From NCBI GenBank assembly GCA_050313295.1, contig JBNPLD010000002.1: a stretch of 64,000 nucleotides of DNA. The stretch is one strand, 5' to 3'. This DNA is from S5-A14a sp022766365. GTDB lineage: Bacteria; Bacillota; Clostridia; Peptostreptococcales; Anaerovoracaceae. Numbering within the stretch: the first letter of the stretch is position 1; each line of letters begins with the position of its first letter. A program made the position numbers and the translations under genes. The notes under the pieces are model-generated. The model made no database searches. It was not told where the DNA came from and saw only the letters and a list, made by a program, of their open reading frames with translations. Below, piece after piece: positions 8,619 to 17,603 of the stretch.

Positions 8619-8933
8619 ATGAGCGAATTACAGAAAATCAGAATTAAGCTGAAGGCGTATGATCATGCATTGCTTGATCAGTCTGCTGCAAAGATTGTGG
8701 AGACAGCTAAGAAGACGGGAGCTACTGTTTCAGGCCCGATTCCGCTACCTACCGAAAAGGAAGTTGTTACAATTCTTAGAGCTGTACACAAATATAAGGA
8801 CAGCAGAGAACAGTTTGAACAGAGAACTCACAAGAGATTGGTTGACATTACTAATGCAACTGTTCAGACTACCAATGCACTTACAAGTCTCAATATGCCT
8901 GCCGGTGTAGACATCGAGATAAAGCTTAACTAG
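8619..8933 (+). CDS. rpsJ: 30S ribosomal protein S10
   Basis: First gene of the S10 block, 104 residues. S10 sits in the 30S head and also partners NusB in antitermination. Recognised by the start QKIRIKLKAYDHALLDQSA, the GPIPLPTEK motif and the EQRTHKRLVDI segment. Strong AGGAGG site before the ATG. A 202-bp non-coding gap separates it from rplC. Confidence 0.98.
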   Translation: MSELQKIRIKLKAYDHALLDQSAAKIVETAKKTGATVSGPIPLPTEKEVVTILRAVHKYKDSREQFEQRTHKRLVDITNATVQTTNALTSLNMPAGVDIEIKLN

Positions 8934-9135
8934 CAAAAGCGAGGGAGGCTCCCTTAGCAAGATTGCATGTGAGGGCAGAATGTGTGCAGCCGTTATGATT
9001 ATCAGTCGGTGACTACGTAAAGGTTGTAATTTGAGATCTACCACCCGATTGTTCATCGACGTGAAATATTTTGCAGCTGAAACCACGGCTTGGCCAAACC
9101 AGAGCAATCCGCTGTAAGAATTTAGGAGGAAAATT
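8934..9135. other. Long rpsJ-rplC spacer, non-coding
   Basis: Most spacers in this operon are 10-25 bp, but this one is 202 bp and has no coding frame. It ends in TTAGGAGG, the rplC ribosome site. A structured RNA element or internal promoter is possible; none was recognised. Confidence 0.35.
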
Positions 9136-9774
9136 ATGAAAGCAATTCTAGGCAAGAAAATTGGCATGACCCAGATTTTCGCAGAATCCGGAGAAGTCGT
9201 GCCGGTAACTGTAATTGAAGCGGGTCCTGCTGTTGTTACTCAGATTAAGACCGAAGAGAACGACGGCTATGCTGCTGTACAGATCGGATATGAGGACACT
9301 AAGGAACACAGAGTAACTAAGCCTCTGAGAGGTCACTTCGCAAAGAGTGGCACCGGCCTTAAGAAGCATATGACTGAGTTCAGACTTGAAGATGGTGAGA
9401 GTTATGAACTTGGACAGGAGATAACTGTCGCTGATTTTGAAGAAGGAAAGAAGCTGGACATTACAGGCGTTTCCAAAGGTAAAGGAACACAAGGTAATAT
9501 AAAGAGACACGGACATCACAGAGGTCCTATGAGCCACGGCTCAAAGCACAAGAGATTGGCCGGAGCTCTTGCCGGAGCTACTTATCCGTCCAGAGTTTTC
9601 AAGGGCAATAAAGGCCCTGGAAGAATGGGAAGAGAAACAGTAACAGTTCAGAATGTAGTATTAGTAAAAGTTGACACTGACAGGAACCTTCTGCTGGTAA
9701 AGGGAGCAGTCCCAGGCAGAAAGGGAGGACTTGTAAAAGTTCAGTATGCTGTCAAAGGGCAAGACGATAAATAG
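9136..9774 (+). CDS. rplC: 50S ribosomal protein L3
   Basis: 212 residues, usual length. L3 is an early 50S assembly protein reaching the peptidyl-transferase centre. Start MKAILGKKIGMTQIF, the GFxG-like central segment HGHHRGPMSHGSKHKR, and the RMGRETVTVQN motif are diagnostic. Confidence 0.98.
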   Translation: MKAILGKKIGMTQIFAESGEVVPVTVIEAGPAVVTQIKTEENDGYAAVQIGYEDTKEHRVTKPLRGHFAKSGTGLKKHMTEFRLEDGESYELGQEITVADFEEGKKLDITGVSKGKGTQGNIKRHGHHRGPMSHGSKHKRLAGALAGATYPSRVFKGNKGPGRMGRETVTVQNVVLVKVDTDRNLLLVKGAVPGRKGGLVKVQYAVKGQDDK

Positions 9775-9797
9775 ACTACGGAAAGGAGACGCAAAAA

Positions 9798-10421
9798 ATG
9801 GCAAATATTAAAATGCTAAACATGGCCGGTGAAGAAGCTGGCAGCATCGAACTTTCAGATGCTATTTTCGGAATCGAGCCTAATGAATACGCTGTTCACG
9901 CGGTAGTGAAGAACTATTTGGCTAATAGAAGACAGGGTACTCAGTCTGCGAAGACAAGAGGCGATGTCAGAGGCGGGGGAAGAAAGCCTTTCCGTCAGAA
10001 GGGAACCGGTCGACATAGACAAGGTTCAAGTACAGACCCATCACAGATCGGTGGTGGCGTGGTATTTGCTCCAAAGCCAAGAAGTTACAGATACACACTT
10101 CCCAGAAAGGTTAGAAGATTGGCAATGTTTTCAGCACTGTCTGCAAAACTCGCCGATCATGAGATCATCGTTGTCGACAAACTGACTTTTGAGGAGCCTA
10201 AGACAAAGGAAATGATAAAGGTTCTTGAGAATCTCAAAGCTGAGAAGAAGGCGCTCATTGTAATGGCAGATAAGGACGAGAATGTTGTGAAGTCTGCAGC
10301 TAATCTTAAGGGCATCAGAACTTCTTTGGTAGGAAGCTTCAATGTCTATGAGATCTTGAACCACACAAGCCTTATCTTGACAAAGGATGCTGTTGAGAAG
10401 ATTCAGGAGGTGTACAAATAA
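9798..10421 (+). CDS. rplD: 50S ribosomal protein L4
   Basis: 207 residues. L4 lines the peptide exit tunnel through its long loop, seen as TRGDVRGGGRKPFRQKGTGR near residues 52-71. In some bacteria it represses the S10 operon. Its stop codon overlaps the rplW start (TAATG), coupling the two. Confidence 0.98.
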   Translation: MANIKMLNMAGEEAGSIELSDAIFGIEPNEYAVHAVVKNYLANRRQGTQSAKTRGDVRGGGRKPFRQKGTGRHRQGSSTDPSQIGGGVVFAPKPRSYRYTLPRKVRRLAMFSALSAKLADHEIIVVDKLTFEEPKTKEMIKVLENLKAEKKALIVMADKDENVVKSAANLKGIRTSLVGSFNVYEILNHTSLILTKDAVEKIQEVYK

Positions 10422-10711
10422 TGAGATCTGCATATGACGTAATCCTAGAGCCTGTAATCTCCGAGAGGAGCATGGATCATGCACAGGAAAAGAAATATAC
10501 ATTTAAGGTAGCAGTTGACGCCAATAAAACTGAAGTCAAACATGCTATCGAGGAGATCTTCGGCGTAGAAGTTGCCAAGGTCAACCTAATGAACGTTGAC
10601 GGAAAAGTAAAGAGAATGGGAAGAACAATGGGCAAGACTGCTGCTTACAAGAAGGCAATTGTTTCAATTGCTGAGGGCAGCAAAGAAATTGAATTCTTCC
10701 AGGGTCTATAA
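10421..10711 (+). CDS. rplW: 50S ribosomal protein L23
   Basis: 96 residues. L23 sits at the tunnel exit and is the docking point for trigger factor and SRP. The YDVILEPVISERSM start and the FKVAVDANKTEVKHAIEEIF segment are typical. One-base overlap with rplD. Confidence 0.97.
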   Translation: MRSAYDVILEPVISERSMDHAQEKKYTFKVAVDANKTEVKHAIEEIFGVEVAKVNLMNVDGKVKRMGRTMGKTAAYKKAIVSIAEGSKEIEFFQGL

Positions 10712-10730
10712 ACTAGGGAGGACGTAAGAT

Positions 10731-11564
10731 ATGGGAATCAAGAAATATAATCCGGTAACTCCCGGTTTGAGAGGTATGACTGTTTCCACCTTTGAGGAAA
10801 TAACAGCCAGCAAACCGGAAAAATCTCTTACAGTAACCTTGAAGAAGCACTCCGGAAGAAACTCCAGAGGGAAGATTACCGTAAGACATAGAGGTGGCGG
10901 TACTCGAAGCAAGTACAGAATTATTGATTTTAAGAGGACGAAGGACGGTATTCCTGGAACTGTAAAGACTATCGAGTACGATCCGAACAGAAGCGCGAAC
11001 ATTGCACTGATAGTGTATGCAGATGGAGAAAAGAGATACATCCTGGCGCCGGAAGGACTGAAGGTTGGAAATGTTATCTTCTCAGGCCCTGAGGCTGATA
11101 TCCAGATAGGAAATGCCCTTCCAATTGCAAATATACCTGTCGGTACAGTTATCCACAATATTGAGTTGAAGCCCGGTAAAGGAGGGCAGATGGCAAGATC
11201 TGCAGGTAACGGTGCTCAGCTGATGGCAAAAGAAGGGAAATATGCACAGGTTAGACTGCCATCCGGTGAAGTTAGAAAAGTTCTTATGAATTGCAGAGCA
11301 ACAATCGGTGAGGTCGGCAATGAGGATCATGCTAATATCCAGATCGGTAAGGCAGGCAGAAAGAGACACATGGGAATCAGGCCTACAGTAAGAGGTTCTG
11401 TGATGAACCCGAATGATCACCCACACGGCGGTGGTGAAGGCAGAACTCCTATCGGTAGAAAGTCACCTGTTACTCCATGGGGTAAGCCGACTCTCGGATA
11501 TAAGACGAGAAAGAAGAATAAGTCTTCTAATCAATACATTGTTAAGAAGAGAAACGAGAAATAA
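10731..11564 (+). CDS. rplB: 50S ribosomal protein L2
   Basis: 277 residues, normal. L2 supports subunit joining and peptidyl transfer. Motifs include GRNSRGKITVRHRGGG, and near the C-terminus VMNPNDHPHGGGEGRTPIG with the functionally important histidine. Confidence 0.98.
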   Translation: MGIKKYNPVTPGLRGMTVSTFEEITASKPEKSLTVTLKKHSGRNSRGKITVRHRGGGTRSKYRIIDFKRTKDGIPGTVKTIEYDPNRSANIALIVYADGEKRYILAPEGLKVGNVIFSGPEADIQIGNALPIANIPVGTVIHNIELKPGKGGQMARSAGNGAQLMAKEGKYAQVRLPSGEVRKVLMNCRATIGEVGNEDHANIQIGKAGRKRHMGIRPTVRGSVMNPNDHPHGGGEGRTPIGRKSPVTPWGKPTLGYKTRKKNKSSNQYIVKKRNEK

Positions 11565-11580
11565 GGAAGGAGCATAAATA

Positions 11581-11859
11581 ATGGGTAGATCACTTAAGAA
11601 GGGCCCTTTCGTAAATAAAAAGCTGCTTAAGGCCATCGAAGAGATGAATGCAGCTAACGAAAAGAAAGTTATCAAGACATGGTCAAGGCCTTCTACAATT
11701 TTCCCACAGATGGTGGGTCACACTATCGCTGTCCATGACGGTAGAAAACATATCCCTGTATATATCACAGAAGATATGGTAGGACACAGACTTGGAGAGT
11801 TCGCTCCTACCAGAACATATAGAGGGCATGCTGCTGATAAGTCATCTAAAGTAAGGTAA
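11581..11859 (+). CDS. rpsS: 30S ribosomal protein S19
   Basis: 92 residues. S19 binds with S13 in the 30S head near the A-site tRNA. Start MGRSLKKGPFVNKKL and FAPTRTYRGHAADKSSK end are classic. AAGGAGC ribosome site before ATG. Confidence 0.98.
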   Translation: MGRSLKKGPFVNKKLLKAIEEMNAANEKKVIKTWSRPSTIFPQMVGHTIAVHDGRKHIPVYITEDMVGHRLGEFAPTRTYRGHAADKSSKVR

Positions 11860-11876
11860 GAAAAGGAGATAAGGAA

Positions 11877-12212
11877 ATGGAAGCAAAAGCAGTTGCTAAA
11901 TACGTGAGAATGTCTCCTATTAAGCTGAAGCCGATTGCCGATATGGTTAGAGGCAAAGACTTACAAGAGGCATTGAATATTTTGAAATTTACGCCAGGTA
12001 AAGGTTCTGAACTCATTGAGAAGGTTGTAATTTCTGCTGCGGCTAATGCAGAGAACAATCACGAAATGAACCCTGACAACCTGTACGTTGCAGAAGTTAG
12101 TGCAAACCAGGGTCCTACTATGAAGAGATGGCGTGCGGGCGCTCGTGGTGGGGCATCCAGAATTCTTAAGAGAAGCAGCCACATAAGTGTAACTCTTAAG
12201 GAAAGAGATTAA
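11877..12212 (+). CDS. rplV: 50S ribosomal protein L22
   Basis: 111 residues. L22 contributes a beta hairpin to the exit tunnel. Motifs: YVRMSPIKLKPIADMVRG at the start and the hairpin RWRAGARGGASRILKRSSH near residues 83-101. Confidence 0.98.
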   Translation: MEAKAVAKYVRMSPIKLKPIADMVRGKDLQEALNILKFTPGKGSELIEKVVISAAANAENNHEMNPDNLYVAEVSANQGPTMKRWRAGARGGASRILKRSSHISVTLKERD

Positions 12213-12229
12213 GACAGGAGGTTAATTGA

Positions 12230-13114
12230 ATGGGTCAGAAAGTAAGCCCCCATGGCATGAGAGTGGGCATTATCAAAGACTGGAATTCCAAATGGTTTGC
12301 TGACAAGAAAGGTTTTGCAGATCTGCTGATTGAAGATAAGAAAATCAGAGAATACGTAAAGAAAAAGCTCTATGTAGCCGGCATTTCAAAAGTTCTTATT
12401 GCTCGTGAAGGAGAAGACAACCTGACAGTTACTGTCCTGACGAGTAAGCCTGGTATGGTTATCGGCAGAGCCGGAGCCGGTATTGATGAGCTTAAAGCAG
12501 GACTTGTTAAGCTGACAGGCAGAGAGCCGGGCAAGTTGCATATTTCTGTTGAGGAGGTTAGCAGAGCTGAGCTTGACGCACAGTTGACAGCTGAAAGCGT
12601 CGCCGAGGCTTTAGAAAGAAGGGTTGCCTTCAGAAGAGCTATGAAGCAGGCTATCGGAAATACAATGAGAGCAAATGCAAAGGGCATTAAGATTCTATGC
12701 TCCGGCAGACTTGGTGGTGCTGAGATTGCAAGAAGTGAGAAATATAGCGAAGGTAACGTTCCTCTACATACTCTGAGAGCGGACATCGATTATGGATTCG
12801 CTGAGGCTGATACAACCTATGGTAAGATTGGCGTTAAGGTATGGATCAACCATGGAGAAATCCTGGATAAGGGGCTCCAGAGTCCGGTTCGTGAAGAGAA
12901 GAAAGAAAACAGGAGAGACAGAAGACAGCGCAAGGACGGAGATAGAAGAAGAAACGACCGCAGAAGAAATGATCGCGGTGGTGATAAGTTCGGTAAGAAA
13001 GAAATCGCCGTTGCTGTTAATAAGAGAGTCAGACCTGTTGCGGCTAAGGTAGAAGAACCGCAGGTTGAGGCAGAAGCTCCTGCTGAAGAGGCTGCTGTAT
13101 CAACTGAAGAATAA
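12230..13114 (+). CDS. rpsC: 30S ribosomal protein S3 with long charged tail
   Basis: S3 forms part of the mRNA entry site and its helicase centre. The KH domain (PGMVIGRAGAGIDEL near 77) and C-terminal S3 domain (LGGAEIARSEKYSEG, YGKIGVKVWI) are normal and finish near residue 217. A further roughly 75 residues follow: an Arg/Asp-rich stretch (RRDRRQRKDGDRRR) and then an Ala/Glu/Pro-rich acidic end. Total 294 against about 210-230 usually. The tail is probably disordered; its role is unknown. Confidence 0.97.
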   Translation: MGQKVSPHGMRVGIIKDWNSKWFADKKGFADLLIEDKKIREYVKKKLYVAGISKVLIAREGEDNLTVTVLTSKPGMVIGRAGAGIDELKAGLVKLTGREPGKLHISVEEVSRAELDAQLTAESVAEALERRVAFRRAMKQAIGNTMRANAKGIKILCSGRLGGAEIARSEKYSEGNVPLHTLRADIDYGFAEADTTYGKIGVKVWINHGEILDKGLQSPVREEKKENRRDRRQRKDGDRRRNDRRRNDRGGDKFGKKEIAVAVNKRVRPVAAKVEEPQVEAEAPAEEAAVSTEE

Positions 13115-13138
13115 GCAAGAAGAGAGGAGGAACGAGCC

Positions 13139-13567
13139 ATGTTAATGCCAAAACGTGTTAAGCGTAGGAGAGTTCACAGAGGAAGAATGAAAGGCATAGC
13201 AACCAGAGGTAATAAGATCACTTACGGCAAGTATGGTCTTGTAGCCCAGGAACCGGGTTGGATCACATCTAACCAGATAGAGGCAGCCAGAATTGCTATG
13301 ACCAGATCTATAAAAAGAGGCGGTAAGGTTTACATCAAAATCTTCCCACATAAGCCTGTAACTAAGAAACCTGCTGAGGTAAGGATGGGTTCCGGTAAAG
13401 GTGCTCCTGAATACTGGGTAGCAGTTGTTAAGCCGGGCAGAGTAATGTTTGAAATTGATGGTGTAACAGAAGCGCAGGCAAGGGAAGCTATCAGGCTGGC
13501 TATCCACAAGCTGCCAATCAAATGCAAGTTCGCCATGAAGCAGTTAGAAGAGGGCGGTGAAGCGTAA
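13139..13567 (+). CDS. rplP: 50S ribosomal protein L16
   Basis: 142 residues. L16 contacts the A- and P-site tRNAs. MLMPKRVKRRRVHRGRMKG at the start and the IFPHKPVTKKPAEVRMGSGK core are diagnostic. Preceded by GAGGAGG; its stop overlaps rpmC by one base. Confidence 0.98.
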   Translation: MLMPKRVKRRRVHRGRMKGIATRGNKITYGKYGLVAQEPGWITSNQIEAARIAMTRSIKRGGKVYIKIFPHKPVTKKPAEVRMGSGKGAPEYWVAVVKPGRVMFEIDGVTEAQAREAIRLAIHKLPIKCKFAMKQLEEGGEA

Positions 13568-13770
13568 TGGAAATGAATAAAATCAGACAGATGACGGATA
13601 TCGAGCTTTCTTCTGAACTTGACAAGATGAAGAAGGAACTGTTCAACCTTAGATTCCAGCACGTAACAGGTCAGCTTGAAAACCCTGTTAAGATGAGGGA
13701 AGTTAAAAGAGATATCGCTAGAGTCAAGACCATCATGCGTGAGAAGGAATTGGCTAAGGCCGAAGCATAA
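13567..13770 (+). CDS. rpmC: 50S ribosomal protein L29
   Basis: 67 residues forming a helical hairpin at the tunnel exit next to L23. The LFNLRFQHVTGQLENP motif identifies it. Overlaps rplP (TAATG). Confidence 0.97.
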   Translation: MEMNKIRQMTDIELSSELDKMKKELFNLRFQHVTGQLENPVKMREVKRDIARVKTIMREKELAKAEA

Positions 13771-13787
13771 GAAAGGAGGATGTGATT

Positions 13788-14057
13788 ATGGCAGTTGAAA
13801 GAGTAGAAAGAAACAGAAGAAAATCCAAGGTTGGTATCGTAGTCAGCGATAAAATGGATAAGACTGTAGTAGTTGCTATTGAAGACTTTGTAAGACACCC
13901 TCTTTATGGCAAGGCAATGAAAAGCACCAAGAAGGTAAAGGTTCACGATGAAGAGAACCAGTGCGAGGTTGGAGATAAGATTAGAATTATGGAAACAAGA
14001 CCTCTGTCAAAGGACAAGAGATGGAGACTTGTTAGAATAGTCGAGAAAGTTAAGTAA
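13788..14057 (+). CDS. rpsQ: 30S ribosomal protein S17
   Basis: 89 residues with the OB-fold sequence KVGIVVSDKMDKTVVVAIE and the VGDKIRIMETRPLSK motif. I start it at the ATG at 13788 because AAAGGAGG ends 8 bp before it; an in-frame GTG two codons upstream is too close to the site. Confidence 0.96.
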   Translation: MAVERVERNRRKSKVGIVVSDKMDKTVVVAIEDFVRHPLYGKAMKSTKKVKVHDEENQCEVGDKIRIMETRPLSKDKRWRLVRIVEKVK

Positions 14058-14071
14058 GGAGGCACCGGAAC

Positions 14072-14446
14072 ATGATACAGACTGAATCAAGACTTAGGGT
14101 TGCAGACAATTCAGGTGCGAAGGAACTCCTTTGCATCAGAGTTCTGGGAGGTACTAGCCGCAAATATGCCAACATAGGCGATGTCATCGTTTGTGCTGTC
14201 AAAGATGCTACTCCGGGTGGAGTTGTAAAGAAGGGCGATGTCGTTAAGGCTGTTGTTGTCAGATCGAAGACAGGTGCCAGAAGAGCCGACGGAAGCTATG
14301 TTAAGTTTGACCAGAATGCTGCAGTTATCATCAAGGATAAAGAAGACAAGAGTCCGGTGGGCACTCGTATCTTCGGACCTGTTGCAAGAGAGCTTCGTGA
14401 CAGAGGATTCATGAAGATAGTGTCACTGGCACCAGAAGTTCTATAG
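14072..14446 (+). CDS. rplN: 50S ribosomal protein L14
   Basis: 124 residues. L14 sits at the subunit interface and is the RsfS target. MIQTESRLRVADNSGAKEL start and GTRIFGPVARELRD end are typical. Confidence 0.98.
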   Translation: MIQTESRLRVADNSGAKELLCIRVLGGTSRKYANIGDVIVCAVKDATPGGVVKKGDVVKAVVVRSKTGARRADGSYVKFDQNAAVIIKDKEDKSPVGTRIFGPVARELRDRGFMKIVSLAPEVL

Positions 14447-14458
14447 GGGGTTCTTAAT

Positions 14459-14764
14459 ATGCGAATCAAAAAAGACGATACGGTGGTAGTAATCGCTGGA
14501 AAAGACAAAGGAAAAATCGGGAAGGTTGTTAAAGCACTTCCTAAGGAAAATAGGGTTATTGTAGAGGGTGTAAATGTTCAGATTAAGCACCAGAAGCAGA
14601 CTCAGAAGGCAAAAGCTGAGATCAAGCATGTTGAGGGACCGATTGATGTTTCCAACGTTATGTACTACGATACCAAGACAAAAGAAGCTAGCAAACTGGG
14701 CTACACTTTCAACGATGGAAACAAAGTGAGGGTAGCTAAAAAGAGCGGCAGCGTAATAGATTAG
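14459..14764 (+). CDS. rplX: 50S ribosomal protein L24
   Basis: 101 residues with an N-terminal KOW motif (DDTVVVIAGKDKGKIGKVVK). L24 is an assembly initiator of the 50S subunit. 12 bp after rplN with GGGGG ribosome site. Confidence 0.97.
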   Translation: MRIKKDDTVVVIAGKDKGKIGKVVKALPKENRVIVEGVNVQIKHQKQTQKAKAEIKHVEGPIDVSNVMYYDTKTKEASKLGYTFNDGNKVRVAKKSGSVID

Positions 14765-14781
14765 GAAAGGAGGAGAGTATT

Positions 14782-15324
14782 TTGACAGCAAGATTAAGAG
14801 AAACATATAAGAATGACGTGTTTAAGGCACTTCAGGAGAAGTTCGGATATAAGAATCCCATGGAAGTTCCAAAGCTTGTTAAGGTTACAATCAATATGGG
14901 CCTTGGAGAAGCAAAGGAAAATGCGAAGATTCTCGATTCTGCAGTTAAAGAACTGGCTGTTATCTCAGGGCAGAGACCTGTAAAGACCAAGGCAAGAAAA
15001 TCAATCGCTAACTTTAAGGTTAGAGAGGGTATGCCTGTTGGCTGCAAGGTTACTCTGAGAGGTGACAATATGTACGAGTTCGTAGACAAGTTCTTCAACA
15101 TCTCTCTTCCAAGAGTAAGAGACTTTAAGGGCGTTAGCAAGAATTCATTCGATGGGAGAGGAAATTACTCCATGGGTATAAAGGAGCAACTTATTTTCCC
15201 TGAAATCAGATATGATGAGGTTGAGTCCATTAAAGGCATGAACATTGTATTCACAACGACGGCTAAGACAGATGAGGAGGCAGCAGCACTGCTATCACTT
15301 CTGGGCATGCCGTTTGAGAAATAG
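14782..15324 (+). CDS. rplE: 50S ribosomal protein L5
   Basis: 180 residues. L5 binds 5S rRNA and touches P-site tRNA. Recognised by PKLVKVTINMGLGEAK and FDGRGNYSMGIKEQLIFPEI. The start is TTG, set by AAAGGAGGAG ending 6-7 bp upstream. Confidence 0.97.
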   Translation: MTARLRETYKNDVFKALQEKFGYKNPMEVPKLVKVTINMGLGEAKENAKILDSAVKELAVISGQRPVKTKARKSIANFKVREGMPVGCKVTLRGDNMYEFVDKFFNISLPRVRDFKGVSKNSFDGRGNYSMGIKEQLIFPEIRYDEVESIKGMNIVFTTTAKTDEEAAALLSLLGMPFEK

Positions 15325-15333
15325 GAGGGGAAG

Positions 15334-15519
15334 ATGGCTAAGAAATCTCTCAAGGTTAAACAGCAGAGAAAACCTAAATTTTCAACACGTGCATATACCA
15401 GATGCAAGATCTGTGGAAGGCCACACTCCGTATTGAAGAAATACGGTATCTGCCGTATATGCTTCAGAGAGCTTGCCTATAAGGGAGAAATTCCCGGTGT
15501 CAAGAAGGCTAGCTGGTAA
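15334..15519 (+). CDS. rpsN: 30S ribosomal protein S14, zinc type
   Basis: 61 residues with the zinc ribbon C-x2-C...C-x2-C (CKICGRPHSV, GICRICFREL). The short Zn-binding form is usual in Firmicutes; many also carry a zinc-free copy elsewhere. Confidence 0.98.
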   Translation: MAKKSLKVKQQRKPKFSTRAYTRCKICGRPHSVLKKYGICRICFRELAYKGEIPGVKKASW

Positions 15520-15543
15520 ATCACAGAAAGGAGAATTACTGTA

Positions 15544-15942
15544 ATGACAATGACAGATCCTATAGCAGATATGCTGACTAGAATCAGAAATGCCAATACT
15601 GTAGGTCATGAAACAGTTAATATTCCTGCATCTAAGATTAAGAAATCCATTGCAGAGATATTGCTTGAAGAAGGCTACATTAAAGGATTCGAAGAAATCG
15701 ATGATAATAAACAAGGCATCATAAAAATCGATATGAAGTATGGTGCAAACAAAGAAAGAGTAATCAGTGGAATCAAGAAAATTTCTAAACCGGGTCTAAA
15801 GGTTTATGCTAAGGCTGATCAGGTACCTAAGGTTCTTGGAGGACTTGGGGTTGCCATCATCTCCTCTTCTAAGGGAGTTGTCAGTGACAAAAAGGCGAGA
15901 GAACTGGGCGTTGGTGGAGAAGTAATCTGCTATATTTGGTAG
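15544..15942 (+). CDS. rpsH: 30S ribosomal protein S8
   Basis: 132 residues. S8 is a primary 16S rRNA binder. MTMTDPIADMLTRIRNA start and GGEVICYIW end are diagnostic. Confidence 0.98.
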   Translation: MTMTDPIADMLTRIRNANTVGHETVNIPASKIKKSIAEILLEEGYIKGFEEIDDNKQGIIKIDMKYGANKERVISGIKKISKPGLKVYAKADQVPKVLGGLGVAIISSSKGVVSDKKARELGVGGEVICYIW

Positions 15943-15952
15943 GAGGTAGAAT

Positions 15953-16498
15953 ATGTCAAGAATAGGATTAAAACCTGTACAGCTACCTTCAGGAGTAGAG
16001 GTAGATGTTAAGGGAAACAACGTGGTTACTGTCAAGGGACCCAAGGGTACTCTTTCTCAACAGCTGAACCCGGAGATTAAGATTTCCGTAGAGGATGGTC
16101 GGGTGGTATTCTCAAGAGAGTCCGATGCCAGAAGCATGAGAGCACAGCATGGACTCGCAAGAGCTTTGTTCAACAACATGGTTATAGGCGTAACTGATGG
16201 ATTTCAGAAGAAGCTGATTTTAAACGGAGTGGGATACAGAGCAGAGAAAAAGGGTAAGAATCTGGTTATGAACCTTGGATTTTCTCACCCGGTTGAGATG
16301 GAAGATCCTGAAGGAATAGAAACTGAAGTTGCCGATGCAACGACAATCGTTGTTAAGGGCATCGACAAGGCTCTTGTAGGAAACTACGCAGCCATCATCA
16401 GAGATTGGAGAAAACCTGAACCGTACAAGGGTAAGGGTATCAGATACGAAGATGAGTACATCAGAAGAAAAGAAGGAAAAACCGGAGCTAAGGCTTAA
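15953..16498 (+). CDS. rplF: 50S ribosomal protein L6
   Basis: 181 residues with two similar domains; near the factor-binding site. MSRIGLKPVQLPSGV start and the KPEPYKGKGIRYEDEYIRRK C-terminal motif identify it. Confidence 0.98.
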   Translation: MSRIGLKPVQLPSGVEVDVKGNNVVTVKGPKGTLSQQLNPEIKISVEDGRVVFSRESDARSMRAQHGLARALFNNMVIGVTDGFQKKLILNGVGYRAEKKGKNLVMNLGFSHPVEMEDPEGIETEVADATTIVVKGIDKALVGNYAAIIRDWRKPEPYKGKGIRYEDEYIRRKEGKTGAKA

Positions 16499-16514
16499 GA
16501 AAGGAGTGAACTAA

Positions 16515-16874
16515 ATGTCAAAAGTTAGCAGAAATGACAGACGTGTTAAGAGACACCAAAGAGTGAGAAAAAACTTAATCGGAACTCCTGAGAAACCAAG
16601 GCTTTGCGTTTTCAGATCCAACAAGAATATCTCAGCCCAGATCATTGACGATGTTAATGGAAACACATTGGCATCTGCATCAACACTTGAGAAGGATTTA
16701 AAGGGCGAGAACGGCGGCAACAAGGAAGCTGCAAAGAAGGTTGGAGAACTCATTGCAAAGAGAGCATTGGACAAGGGCATCGAGAACGTTGCTTTCGATA
16801 GAGGTGGATTTCTTTATCACGGAAGAGTTAAGGAATTAGCAGAGGGTGCTCGAGAAGCAGGATTGAAATTCTAA
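16515..16874 (+). CDS. rplR: 50S ribosomal protein L18
   Basis: 119 residues, 5S rRNA binder. The RHQRVRKNLIGTPEKPRLCV start and AFDRGGFLYHGRVKELAEGA end are typical. Confidence 0.98.
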   Translation: MSKVSRNDRRVKRHQRVRKNLIGTPEKPRLCVFRSNKNISAQIIDDVNGNTLASASTLEKDLKGENGGNKEAAKKVGELIAKRALDKGIENVAFDRGGFLYHGRVKELAEGAREAGLKF

Positions 16875-16891
16875 TTAAGGAGGAATGAGAA

Positions 16892-17395
16892 ATGGCTAGA
16901 CAACAAGATGCACCCAAGAGTGAATTCAAAGAAACTATTGTAAATATAAGACGTGTCGCAAAGACTGTTAAGGGCGGCAGAAATATGAGATTCTCCGTGA
17001 CAATGGTTGTTGGAGATGGCAAAGGTCGTGTTGGAGTAGGACTCGGTAAGGCGCAGGAGATTCCTGAAGCCGTTCGAAAGGCAACTGAGGACGCAAAGAA
17101 GAACATGATTACGGTTCCTATGGTAGGAACTACTGTACCTCACAGAAATACAGGTGTCTACGGAGCAGGCAGAGTTCTGATCATGCCGGCAGTGGAAGGT
17201 ACAGGAGTAATTGCGGGATCATCAGTGCGTGTAGTACTTGAATCCGCAGGGCTTAAAGACGTAAGAGCAAAGTCCATCGGTTCCAACAATACTGTAAACA
17301 TGGCACTGGCGACAATCGAAGGACTGAAGAATCTGACAACCTTGGAAAAAGTGGCAGCACTAAGAGGTAAGTCAGTAGAGGAAATTGCCAGATAG
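16892..17395 (+). CDS. rpsE: 30S ribosomal protein S5
   Basis: 167 residues. S5 acts in decoding accuracy. N-terminal dsRNA-binding-like domain with VKGGRNMRFSVTMVVGDGKG and C-terminal KSIGSNNTVNMALATIEGL segment. Confidence 0.98.
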   Translation: MARQQDAPKSEFKETIVNIRRVAKTVKGGRNMRFSVTMVVGDGKGRVGVGLGKAQEIPEAVRKATEDAKKNMITVPMVGTTVPHRNTGVYGAGRVLIMPAVEGTGVIAGSSVRVVLESAGLKDVRAKSIGSNNTVNMALATIEGLKNLTTLEKVAALRGKSVEEIAR

Positions 17396-17407
17396 GAGGA
17401 ATGACCA

Positions 17408-17587
17408 ATGTCAATGTTAAAAATCACTTTAACTAAAAGTACAATCGGCGCTACCCCTAAGCAGAGAAAAGTTGTGGAAGCACTGGGACTGAAGAAATTA
17501 CATCATTCAGTCGAATTGGCAGACACTCCTCAGACTAGAGGTGCTATAGACAAGGTAGTACACCTTGTTGCCGTAGAAGAGCAATAG
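17408..17587 (+). CDS. rpmD: 50S ribosomal protein L30
   Basis: 59 residues, easily missed because of its size. The sequence LKITLTKSTIGATPKQRKVV followed by GLKKLHHSVELADTPQTRGA is L30. ATG at 17408 follows TAGGAGGAATGACCA; an earlier ATG at 17401 is out of frame. It fills the rpsE-rplO gap as expected for the spc operon. Confidence 0.95.
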   Translation: MSMLKITLTKSTIGATPKQRKVVEALGLKKLHHSVELADTPQTRGAIDKVVHLVAVEEQ

Positions 17588-17603
17588 GATAGGAGGTGCA
17601 AGA

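Noticed and set aside
9081..9097. Sequence AACCACGGCTTGG-C-CAA matches 56731-56747 with one difference
   Set aside because: A single 17-bp near-match in 64 kb between an rpsJ-rplC spacer and a decayed transposase, without flanking similarity, is best explained by chance.
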